Shown: positions 32,912 to 40,354 of the stretch, one piece after another
How the letters are laid out: every line of letters starts with the position of its first letter
Numbering within the stretch: the stretch's first letter is position 1
NCBI GenBank assembly: GCA_944321515.1
Contig: CALULO010000003.1
Span: 124,001-188,000, forward strand
Length of the DNA stretch: 64,000 bases
Origin: an uncultured Atopobiaceae bacterium
GTDB taxonomy: Bacteria; Actinomycetota; Coriobacteriia; Coriobacteriales; Atopobiaceae
Reading direction: 5' to 3'
Translations under genes and position numbers: made by a program
The notes under the pieces: model-generated
Seen by the model: only the letters and a program-made list of their open reading frames with translations
Told to the model about the DNA's origin: nothing
Databases searched by the model: none

Positions 32912-34835
32912 GGCAACCGGCGCGCGCGGGCGGGCCCCGCGTTCAATGGGCACAACGGCGCTGCGCGTCCTCAAGATGCTGCGCCAGTTCTACCCCGTGA
33001 TGCTGCCGGCCGTGGCCGCCTGCATCCTGGTGCAGTGCATCGTCCAGGCCACGCCCAACATCTTCATGGAGCGCGCGCTCACCGTGGTGTCGCAGTTCTG
33101 GCAGAGCGGGGACTGGGCGGCCGCGCAGCCGCAGATCTTTTCCAACGCCGCCATCCTGGCCGTTCTCTACCTCGCGAGCCTGATCTGCAACGCCGTCTGG
33201 CAGCAGTGCATGGCCATCCTCACGCAGGGCGCCCTCAAGAAGTTCCGCTGCCTCATGTTCGACCACATGCAGGACCTGCCGATCCGCTACTTCGACACGC
33301 ACCAGCACGGCGACATCATGAGCTACTACACCAACGACGTGGACGCCCTGCGCCAGATGATCGCGCAGTCGCTCCCGCAGCTGTTCCTGACGATGCTCAT
33401 GCTCGTCTCGGTGACCTGCATCATGGTGTTCTACAGCCTTCCGCTCACCTGCGTGGTGGTAGCCGGCGCCGCGGTGATGGCGCTCCTCGCCAAGGCCCTG
33501 GGGACTCGCTCCGCGAAGAACTTCCTGCGCACGCAGCGCGCCGTGGCCACCGTCGAGGGTCACGTCGAGGAGGTCATGAACGGCGAGAAGGTCGTCAAGG
33601 TGTTCTGCCACGAGCGCCAGACCGAGGCCGCCTTCGACGAGCTCAACGACGAGCTCGAGGCGGCGGCGCGCTCGGCCAACTCCTACGCAAACACGCTCAT
33701 GCCCATCCTCATGAACATGGGCAACCTGCTCTATGTGATCGTGGCGGTTGCGAGCGGCGTCTTCCTGGTGCTTGGCACCCCCAACCCGTCCGTCTCGGGC
33801 CTGCCTCTCACGATTGCCGTGGCCGTGCCGTTCCTCAACATGACCAAGCAGTTCTCCAACCAGATCGGGCAGATTTCCAACCAGGTGAACTCCGTGGTCA
33901 TGGGCCTCGCCGGCGCCGAGCGCATCTTCGAGCTGCTTGACGAGGAGGTCGAGCAGGACGAGGGCTACGTGGAGCTCGTGGCGTGCCGCACGCAGGCCGA
34001 CGGCACGGTCGTGGAGTGCGACCGCCGGGACGGCGCGTGGGCGGGCCAGTGGGCCTGGCGCCACCCGCACAGCGGCGACGGCTCGGTGACCTACACCCCA
34101 CTTGTCGGCGACGTGCGCCTCTTCGACGTGGACTTTGGCTACGTGCCCGGACACACGGTGCTGCACGACGTCTCCCTCTATGCCAAGCCGGGCCAGAAGG
34201 TTGCCTTCGTGGGCGCAACGGGCGCGGGCAAGACCACGATCACCAACCTGCTCAACCGCTTCTACGACATCGAGGACGGCAAGATCCGCTACGACGGCAT
34301 CAACATCAACAAGATCAAGAAGCCGGACCTGCGCCGCTCGCTCGGCATGGTGCTCCAGGACGTCAATCTCTTTACGGGGACCGTCATGGACAACATCCGC
34401 TACGGGCGCCTCGACGCCACGGACGAGGAGTGCATCGCCGCGGCGCGCCTGGCCGGCGCCGACGACTTTGTGCGCCGCCTCCCGGAGGGCTACGACACGT
34501 GGCTCACGGACAACGGCGCGGCTCTCTCCCAGGGGCAGCGCCAGCTGCTCTCCATCGCACGGGCGGCGGTGGCCGACCCGCCGGTCATGGTACTCGACGA
34601 GGCGACGTCCTCGATTGACACCCGCACCGAGGCCATCGTCCAGCGCGGCATGGACGCGCTCATGACGGGGCGCACCACGTTCGTGATCGCCCACCGGCTG
34701 AGCACCGTCCGCAACTCCGACGTGATCATCGTGCTGGACCACGGCCGAATCATCGAGCGTGGCACCCACGAGGAGCTCATCGAGAAGCGCGGCACGTACT
34801 ACCAGCTCTACACCGGCGCCTTCGAGCTGGAGTAG
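32901..34835 (+). CDS. Heterodimeric ABC exporter subunit, catalytic (paralogue)
   Basis: A 644-residue half-exporter, paralogue of the 28.4-kb gene. It has six membrane helices (about 30-325), an insertion before the ATPase domain (VACRTQADGTVVECDRR), canonical Walker A GATGAGKTT, Walker B MVLDEATSSID and the signature variant ALSQGQRQLL. The last 15 or so codons and the 3' untranslated region are nearly identical in DNA to those of its paralogue, which points to segmental duplication or gene conversion. RBS GGAGGTGAG precedes ATG 32901. Confidence 0.92.
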   Translation: MSAKATGARGRAPRSMGTTALRVLKMLRQFYPVMLPAVAACILVQCIVQATPNIFMERALTVVSQFWQSGDWAAAQPQIFSNAAILAVLYLASLICNAVWQQCMAILTQGALKKFRCLMFDHMQDLPIRYFDTHQHGDIMSYYTNDVDALRQMIAQSLPQLFLTMLMLVSVTCIMVFYSLPLTCVVVAGAAVMALLAKALGTRSAKNFLRTQRAVATVEGHVEEVMNGEKVVKVFCHERQTEAAFDELNDELEAAARSANSYANTLMPILMNMGNLLYVIVAVASGVFLVLGTPNPSVSGLPLTIAVAVPFLNMTKQFSNQIGQISNQVNSVVMGLAGAERIFELLDEEVEQDEGYVELVACRTQADGTVVECDRRDGAWAGQWAWRHPHSGDGSVTYTPLVGDVRLFDVDFGYVPGHTVLHDVSLYAKPGQKVAFVGATGAGKTTITNLLNRFYDIEDGKIRYDGININKIKKPDLRRSLGMVLQDVNLFTGTVMDNIRYGRLDATDEECIAAARLAGADDFVRRLPEGYDTWLTDNGAALSQGQRQLLSIARAAVADPPVMVLDEATSSIDTRTEAIVQRGMDALMTGRTTFVIAHRLSTVRNSDVIIVLDHGRIIERGTHEELIEKRGTYYQLYTGAFELE

Positions 34836-34859
34836 CCCAGCGTCACCATGGCACGGCCA

Positions 34860-34895
34860 GGGGCCCGCACGCGTCAGGCGCGCGGGCCCCTTTTT
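34860..34895 (+). terminator. Terminator of second ABC exporter pair
   Basis: A 12-bp stem with one mismatch (GGGGCCCGCACG / CGCGCGGGCCCC, loop CGTCAGG) is followed by TTTTT. It is a duplicate of the terminator at 30422-30458 with a better T-tract. Confidence 0.92.
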
Positions 34896-34941
34896 CTCTG
34901 GCGGTGGGATCTAGAGCCACGACCCTCGGCCGAAGCATGGG

Positions 34942-34974
34942 GACGGGGGCGCCGGCCTCACCGGCGCCCCCGTC
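34942..34974 (-). terminator. GC-rich hairpin at the 3' end of the HdeD-like gene
   Basis: A perfect 14-bp stem (GACGGGGGCGCCGG / CCGGCGCCCCCGTC, loop CCTCA) lies about 20 bp past the HdeD-like stop. No T-tract follows on the minus strand, so termination may be weak or factor-assisted. Confidence 0.55.
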
Positions 34975-34994
34975 GTCACGCGTGTTCTTGTCGG

Positions 34995-35591
34995 CTACTT
35001 GCGCTCGATGCGACGCATCGAGGCGGCCTGTGCCAGCAGGGTCACCCCGCCGACCACGAGGTAGGCGGACATGAAGTAGCCGAGCACGGCGCTCGAGGTC
35101 AGCGGAAGCAGCAGGAACGCCACGCCAGCAACCACGTTGAGGACGCCGGCCGCCGTGTTGAGCCCGGAGCTCGGCAGGCCGAAGTAGCGCATCCTACGGG
35201 CAGACGTGATCCGCTCCGCGCCGGCAATGATGAACAGGAAGGCCAGCAGGAATACCACGGTGCCAGCCGTGAGGTAGGCGGGCAGCGCCAGCAGCATGAC
35301 GCCGAGCAGCGCGTTCAGCACGCCCATCACGAGCATGGCGGGGCTGCGCAGCAGTTCGGGCGCACGGGCGTAGGTGACGAGCCCGCCCACTCCCCCGGCG
35401 ATGAGCGCCACCGAGATCAGGCCCTGGACGAGGGCATAGATGCTGAACGGGTCGAACGCGCTGGCAATGCCCACGAGCATCAGCAGCACCCCCGCGACGA
35501 TCATCCACGTGCGGAAGCGCCCGTACCCCTCGTTCCAACGGCTGGCGAAGTCGTCTGCATAGTCAAAGTCGAAGTCGTATCGGTTGAGCAT
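34995..35591 (-). CDS. HdeD/DUF308-family membrane protein
   Basis: A 198-residue protein. A short acidic/aromatic N-terminus (MLNRYDFDFDYADDF) is followed by six hydrophobic segments grouped in pairs between about 28 and 185, the pattern of HdeD-like (DUF308) proteins. A conserved-looking central GAERI and basic ends such as SARRMRYFG and MRRIERK fit the positive-inside rule. Start ATG 35591 has GGGGTGA upstream. HdeD is linked to acid resistance in enterics; here the role is unknown. A 28-bp hairpin (GCCCCATGACC / GGTCGCGGGGC, 35614-35641) lies in its leader; otherwise the gap to 35773 shows nothing. Confidence 0.85.
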   Translation of the reverse strand: MLNRYDFDFDYADDFASRWNEGYGRFRTWMIVAGVLLMLVGIASAFDPFSIYALVQGLISVALIAGGVGGLVTYARAPELLRSPAMLVMGVLNALLGVMLLALPAYLTAGTVVFLLAFLFIIAGAERITSARRMRYFGLPSSGLNTAAGVLNVVAGVAFLLLPLTSSAVLGYFMSAYLVVGGVTLLAQAASMRRIERK

Positions 35592-35773
35592 AAAATCACC
35601 CCATATGATTGTAGCCCCATGACCTTCAGCGGTCGCGGGGCCGTTGGATACCTTAATCCTTCCCAAAAGGGGTCGGCGTAACGCAGGGCAGAAAACTAGG
35701 GGAGCCCCCACATCAAACGGGCACATTCGCAAGCGGCCCGGAGGGGCGGGCGCCGAAGCTCGGCACATACCCC

Positions 35774-37630
35774 CTACCTCCTGTGACGCCGGCGGCCCTC
35801 CCTCAGGATGTCAAGAGCCACCAGCACGCCGAGCACGAAGGCTGCGAGGTACCCCAGGAACCCGATGATGGGAATCCCAAAGATGACCGGCTGGATGCGG
35901 GCGTAGTAGACCACCGACGAGCCGATGAAGAGGCCGGCCACGATAACGCTCATGGTGAGGCGGTTGGCTATGCGCGCAAGGTCCTCGAGCGGGTCCATCG
36001 TGCCGGGCATGTCCAGGTTGACGCGCAGCTGCCCGCGGGTGAGCATGCGCATCGCGAGCTTGGCCTCCCCCGCGGCGCCGAGCAGGCTGTGGGTGGCCGC
36101 GAGCGTCTCGTCCGCGAGCCGGTGCGCCTCTCGCCGGGCAAGCTCCTCGGCGCTCGTATGGGCCCTGACGTGGCTCTGGATGATCTCGACGATGGAGGTC
36201 TCGGGCAGGAGGTCGTGCGCCACGCCCTCAAGGGTCACCAGCGAGCGTGCGAGCATGGTCACGGTGCCGGGCAGCTCGACGCCGTCCTTCTGCGCCATGG
36301 AGATGAGCGCGTTCATAAAGGAGCCGATGTCGAGGTCGGAGAGGTCGGAGAGCCCGAAGTCCGCCACGATGGCGTCGAGGTCGGCCAGGAGGTGCGCCTG
36401 GTCGACGCCGGAGGTGTCCGAGACGGAGAAGCGCATGAGGCCGTCGGCCAGCCCCGCCGAGTCGCAGCGCGCCACGGAGAAGACCATGTCCCGCACCGCC
36501 CTGCGGTCGTGGCTGGAGAGCCGGCCCATGATGCCGAGGTCGAGATAGACGATCTTGCCGTCGCGGATGACAAGGTTGCCGGGGTGGGGGTCGGCGTGGA
36601 AGAAGCCGTCGTCGAGCATCTGGCTCGTGTAGTTGTCCACGAGCTTGGTGCCAATCTCCTCAAGGTCATAGCCCGCCCGCACGAGGGCGCGGCGGTCGTC
36701 GATGGGGATGCCCTCCACGTAGTCCATGACCACCACGTGGCGAGTGCAGAGCGACGGGTAGGGCTTGGGGCAGTCCACGAAGGCGCACTCGGCGTTGTTG
36801 CGACGGAACTCCTCGAGGCTGCGCGCCTCCACGAGGAAGTCCGTCTCCTCCCGGAACGACTGCCAGAGCTCGTCCACCACAGACCTCAAGTCTAGGAACT
36901 GCTCGCTTCCCATGAAGCGGCTCGCGTAGCGCGCGAGGCTGCGCATGATGGAGATGTCCTGGGCCATGATCTCCTGCACGTGCGGGCGCTGTATCTTCAC
37001 GGCAACCAGCTCGCCCGTGACCAGGCGGGCCTTGTGGACCTGCGCCACCGAGGCCGAGCCCAGCGGCCTGTCGTCTATGGCGTCGAAGATCTCCTCGATG
37101 GGCCGGTCGTACTCCGCGCGCAGCGCAGAGAGCACGGTGTCGCGGTCCATGGGCTCCACGCTCGTGCGCAGGCGCCCGAGCTCGCGCGTGAAGCTCTGCG
37201 GGAGGATCTCCGAGCGCATGGAGAGGATCTGCCCCGCCTTGACGAAGGTGGGGCCCAGCTCCTCAAGCATCTTGCGCAGGCTCTGCGGGGTGAGACCGTG
37301 GAAGATGTCGTAGCGCCGCACGATGGAGACCATCTCGCCGATGCGCGCCAGGCGCGAGCCCCGGCTGAGCGCGTACTCTCCAGAGTCGCGGCCGCCAAAG
37401 AGCCCGATGGTCTGGCGGTCGTCCAAGGCGTCGTCCTTCACGCTGTCGTACCAGGCGTCAAGGAGCTCCTGGGCGCTGCGGCGGGCCGCGGCAAAGCCGC
37501 CCTCCTCCGCGTCCTGGCCCTGGGGGTTCGCGTCGCCAGCCATGGGCGCAGCGCCGACGGAGGCGGCGTCAGCCACGGAACCCGGCCGCCCATCCCGGGC
37601 ACAGTCGTTCTGAGTGTGGTCCCCTGTCAC
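35774..37630 (-). CDS. ABC1/UbiB-family atypical kinase-like protein
   Basis: A 618-residue UbiB/AarF-type protein. The family-specific KxGQ region is GPTFVKAGQILSMRSEILP. VAVKIQRP is the ATP-binding lysine, and DGFFHADPHPGN and VYLDLGIMGRL are the catalytic and metal-binding loops. Two C-terminal hydrophobic segments (about 555-608: VIVAGLFIGSSVVYYA and FGIPIIGFLGYLAAFVLGVLVALDIL) anchor it in the membrane. The start is GTG 37630 with GGGAAG upstream, nine bases after the phasin-like stop, so the two are probably one operon. UbiB proteins act in isoprenoid lipid/quinone metabolism; the exact role here is unknown. Confidence 0.9.
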   Translation of the reverse strand: MTGDHTQNDCARDGRPGSVADAASVGAAPMAGDANPQGQDAEEGGFAAARRSAQELLDAWYDSVKDDALDDRQTIGLFGGRDSGEYALSRGSRLARIGEMVSIVRRYDIFHGLTPQSLRKMLEELGPTFVKAGQILSMRSEILPQSFTRELGRLRTSVEPMDRDTVLSALRAEYDRPIEEIFDAIDDRPLGSASVAQVHKARLVTGELVAVKIQRPHVQEIMAQDISIMRSLARYASRFMGSEQFLDLRSVVDELWQSFREETDFLVEARSLEEFRRNNAECAFVDCPKPYPSLCTRHVVVMDYVEGIPIDDRRALVRAGYDLEEIGTKLVDNYTSQMLDDGFFHADPHPGNLVIRDGKIVYLDLGIMGRLSSHDRRAVRDMVFSVARCDSAGLADGLMRFSVSDTSGVDQAHLLADLDAIVADFGLSDLSDLDIGSFMNALISMAQKDGVELPGTVTMLARSLVTLEGVAHDLLPETSIVEIIQSHVRAHTSAEELARREAHRLADETLAATHSLLGAAGEAKLAMRMLTRGQLRVNLDMPGTMDPLEDLARIANRLTMSVIVAGLFIGSSVVYYARIQPVIFGIPIIGFLGYLAAFVLGVLVALDILREGRRRHRR

Positions 37631-37639
37631 GCGGCTTCC

Positions 37640-37999
37640 CTACTCGGCGCTGCCCTCGTCCGCGACGGGGGCGTCTGCGCCCTCCTCAACGTCCACCTTG
37701 ACGGAGGCGGCGTCGATGTCCGCGGACATCTCGGCAACCTTGGCCGCATAGGCGGCACGCTCCTCCGGCGTCATCGACGCAAGGTGGGCGCGCAAGGCGC
37801 TGTCCGAGGTGCTGTCGAGCACCTCCTTGGCCTTGCGGGTAAGCTCCTTGTTGAGCGTCTTGCCCTGCTCGACGGTCAGCTCGCCCTTCTTGACGAGGTC
37901 CTCGACGACCTCCTGGGACTTCTCGGCGCCCATGGCCACCGCCCCCACGCTGGCGAGGAAGAGTTTGCGAAGGCCGTCTGTCAGGTCGAACTCTGCCAT
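37640..37999 (-). CDS. Phasin-like small helical protein
   Basis: A 119-residue soluble protein: MAEFDLTDGLRKLFLASVGAVA, then KSQEVVEDLVKKGELTVEQGKTLNKELTRKAKE. This resembles the phasin-like family (former polyhydroxyalkanoate granule-associated helical proteins) that often precedes UbiB genes. It is followed by an acidic, disordered tail. Start ATG 37999 has GGGAG upstream. Being nine bases ahead of the UbiB-like gene, it probably works with it at the membrane. No polyhydroxyalkanoate genes are seen nearby. Confidence 0.82.
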   Translation of the reverse strand: MAEFDLTDGLRKLFLASVGAVAMGAEKSQEVVEDLVKKGELTVEQGKTLNKELTRKAKEVLDSTSDSALRAHLASMTPEERAAYAAKVAEMSADIDAASVKVDVEEGADAPVADEGSAE

Positions 38000-38123
38000 G
38001 TCTGCTCCCATCTTCCGTCGGGGCGCACCGCGCGCCCCCGTCCATGCTCCCCCTTCTACCCACATCGACGCACGTCATTCTCGGCAGGAGGGGCAAGCGG
38101 TCGGCAGGCGAGACGGCCCTGCG

Positions 38124-38135
38124 GGCGAGAAGGAC
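38124..38135 (+). other. Intergenic copy of GGCGAGAAGGAC word
   Basis: Exact 12-base match between the phasin-like gene and the HAD gene. The rest of the gap 38000-38177 shows only a short GGGGCCGCCCC hairpin next to the HAD stop. Confidence 0.75.
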
Positions 38136-38177
38136 GACGGCCGGGCGACGGGCCTAGGCGCAGGGGCGGCCCCTCGC

Positions 38178-38849
38178 CTATCCCAGCAGCAGGTGGCGCA
38201 GCTCGTCGACGCTGTCCGCGACGGCGCATGCCCCGGCCTCGCTGAACTCCGCGAGGTCCCCGGTGCCGCCGTAGCTCACGCCCACGCACGGAATCCCGCA
38301 GGCCAGCGCCGCCTCGACGTCATGGTGGCGGTCCCCCACCATGACGGCTTCGTCCGGGCTTGCGCCAAGCTCCGCCAGCACGCGGCGGATGGTGTCGGCC
38401 TTCCGGATGTCCTCGTCCGAGGGCTTGCCGAGAGCCACGTCGAAGAGCTTCTCGACGGCGTTGTCCTTGAGCGCGATGCCGACCGTCTGGGAGCGTTTGG
38501 AGCTCGCTACGGCAAGGCGCCTGCCAGCCGCGCGCAGGTCGCAGAGCAGCTCGCGCATGCCGTCGAAGAGCGGCCAGCCCGCAGGCCCCAGCCCGTGGTA
38601 GATCTCCCGGTACTCCCGGGTGATCTGCGCGGCCTCGTCCTCGGAGAAGCCGTAGACCATCGAGTAGGCCTGCGGAAACGGCGGCCCCACCAGACGTCGC
38701 AGGTCGCCGAGGTCGGCGTCCGTGCGGCCGTGTCGCAGCAGCACCGTGCGCGCCGTCTCGGTGATGGCCGGCACGGTGTTGGCCAGCGTCCCGTCAAAGT
38801 CAAAAAGCACGAGCTTGCGGCCCGTGACATCCTCGCCCGTCAGCGCCAT
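38178..38849 (-). CDS. HAD-family phosphatase, Gph/PpaX-like
   Basis: A 223-residue cytoplasmic hydrolase. Motif I is VLFDFDGTLANT (nucleophile and acid aspartates), motif II the Ser in VASSKRS, motif III the Lys in ALGKPSD, and motif IV MVGDRHHDVEAA. The cap domain is the small helical C1 type, as in phosphoglycolate phosphatases and pyrophosphatase PpaX. Start ATG 38849 has GAAGGGGG upstream; a TTG 18 bases earlier is unlikely. Substrate cannot be assigned. Confidence 0.9.
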   Translation of the reverse strand: MALTGEDVTGRKLVLFDFDGTLANTVPAITETARTVLLRHGRTDADLGDLRRLVGPPFPQAYSMVYGFSEDEAAQITREYREIYHGLGPAGWPLFDGMRELLCDLRAAGRRLAVASSKRSQTVGIALKDNAVEKLFDVALGKPSDEDIRKADTIRRVLAELGASPDEAVMVGDRHHDVEAALACGIPCVGVSYGGTGDLAEFSEAGACAVADSVDELRHLLLG

Positions 38850-39000
38850 CGCGCCCCCTTCCGTCAAAGTTTCCCGTCACAGGGTAGCACGGCGGGCGCG
38901 CAAGCCGGCCCCAGGCCCTTATCGCCCCCGCCGACACGCCACGGAAACGCGGGCGCGCTATGATGGCTGCACCGTGGCTGACCGACATCAAGGGGGTCCC

Positions 39001-40293
39001 ATGCACGCCGAACCCATTACCTGCTACCGACCGCGCCCCGACCGCGCCTGCGAGTTTGCCGCACCGCCCTACGACGTCTTCGACGACCCCGGGGCCGCCG
39101 CCTACGTTGCCGAGCACCCGCGCTCGTTTCTTGCCATCGACCGACCCGAGACCGCCTTCGAGCCCGGGCACGACCCCTATGCCGACGAGGTCTACACCAA
39201 GGCGCACGACCTCCTGGCCGAGCGCGTGGCCGACGGGACGCTCCTGCGCGACGGGACGCCCTGCTACTACCTCTACCGCCTGCGCGCACGCGACCACGAG
39301 CAGACCGGCATTGTGGCCGCGTGCGCGGTGGACGACTACACCAACGGCGTGATCGCGCGCCACGAGCACACGCGCCCGGACAAGGAGGCCGACCGCGTCC
39401 GCCACATCGAGGCCACGGGATGCCAGACCGGCCCGGTGCTCCTTGCCTACCGGGACAACCCGGTGCTCGAGGCGCTCGTGCAGGCCGCCAAGACCGCCGA
39501 CCCGATCTACGACTTCACCGACGAGCAGGGCGTTCGCCAGAGCGTGTGGCGCATCGCCCGTCCCGCCGCCGTGGAGTCCCTGCGGCTGATGCTCGAGCAC
39601 GTGGACCGCGCCTACATCGCCGACGGCCACCACCGTGCCGCGGCGGCGGCCCGGGTATGCCAGCACATGCGCACCAGCGAGAAGGACCACTGCTCCGGCA
39701 GCGAGGCATACAACTACCTGCTGTGCGTGCTCTTCCCGGCAAGCCAGCTCACGGTGCTCCCCTATCACCGAGTGGTGGCGGACACCGCCGGCCTTGACGA
39801 AGAGAGCCTGGTGGCCGCCCTCGAGGCCGCAGGGCTCACCGTGGGCGAGCGGCGGGCGGAGCCGGTCATGCCCACCACGCGGGGCACCTTCGGGATGTAC
39901 GCCTTCGGCGCGTGGCGGGAGCTCTCCACCTCGAAAGACGCGCCCGCACCGGACGACCCGGTGGGTCGTCTTGACGTCTCCGTGCTGCAGGAGCGCGCGC
40001 TCGCCGGCGTTCTTGGCATCGACGACCCGCGCACCGACCCACGCGTGAGCTTCGTCGGCGGCAGCGCCGACGCCGCCGAGCTGGAGCGCGCGGCGGGCAC
40101 GGGCGGCGTGGCGTTCACGCTCTACCCCACCTCGCTCGACGACCTCATGACCGTGGCGGACGCCGGCCTGGTGATGCCGCCTAAGTCCACGTGGTTCGAG
40201 CCCAAGCTCAGCAGCGGCCTCTTCATTCGCCGCATCAACCACCGCGAGTCCGTGATTGACGGCGCCCGGCCCCACACAAAGAGCGCCGACTAG
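39001..40293 (+). CDS. DUF1015-family protein
   Basis: A 430-residue cytoplasmic protein of the DUF1015 family. Conserved motifs are APPYDVF near residue 20, HEHTRPDKEADR near residue 120 and YIADGHHRAAAA near residue 205, followed by LLCVLFPASQLTVLPYHRVV and a C-terminal MPPKSTWFEPKLSSGLFIRR. DGHHR recalls ParB/SerK-like nucleotide-binding folds, and relatives often lie beside serine-biosynthesis genes, but no such gene is adjacent here. RBS AAGGGGG precedes ATG 39001, and TATGAT at 38959-38964 is a plausible -10. Biochemical function is not established to my knowledge. Confidence 0.88.
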   Translation: MHAEPITCYRPRPDRACEFAAPPYDVFDDPGAAAYVAEHPRSFLAIDRPETAFEPGHDPYADEVYTKAHDLLAERVADGTLLRDGTPCYYLYRLRARDHEQTGIVAACAVDDYTNGVIARHEHTRPDKEADRVRHIEATGCQTGPVLLAYRDNPVLEALVQAAKTADPIYDFTDEQGVRQSVWRIARPAAVESLRLMLEHVDRAYIADGHHRAAAAARVCQHMRTSEKDHCSGSEAYNYLLCVLFPASQLTVLPYHRVVADTAGLDEESLVAALEAAGLTVGERRAEPVMPTTRGTFGMYAFGAWRELSTSKDAPAPDDPVGRLDVSVLQERALAGVLGIDDPRTDPRVSFVGGSADAAELERAAGTGGVAFTLYPTSLDDLMTVADAGLVMPPKSTWFEPKLSSGLFIRRINHRESVIDGARPHTKSAD

Positions 40294-40354
40294 CGTCTCG
40301 GAGACGCCCCGGACGGGCACAAGCTGACGTAGGCGGAGAAGCGAGGGAGGTGTC

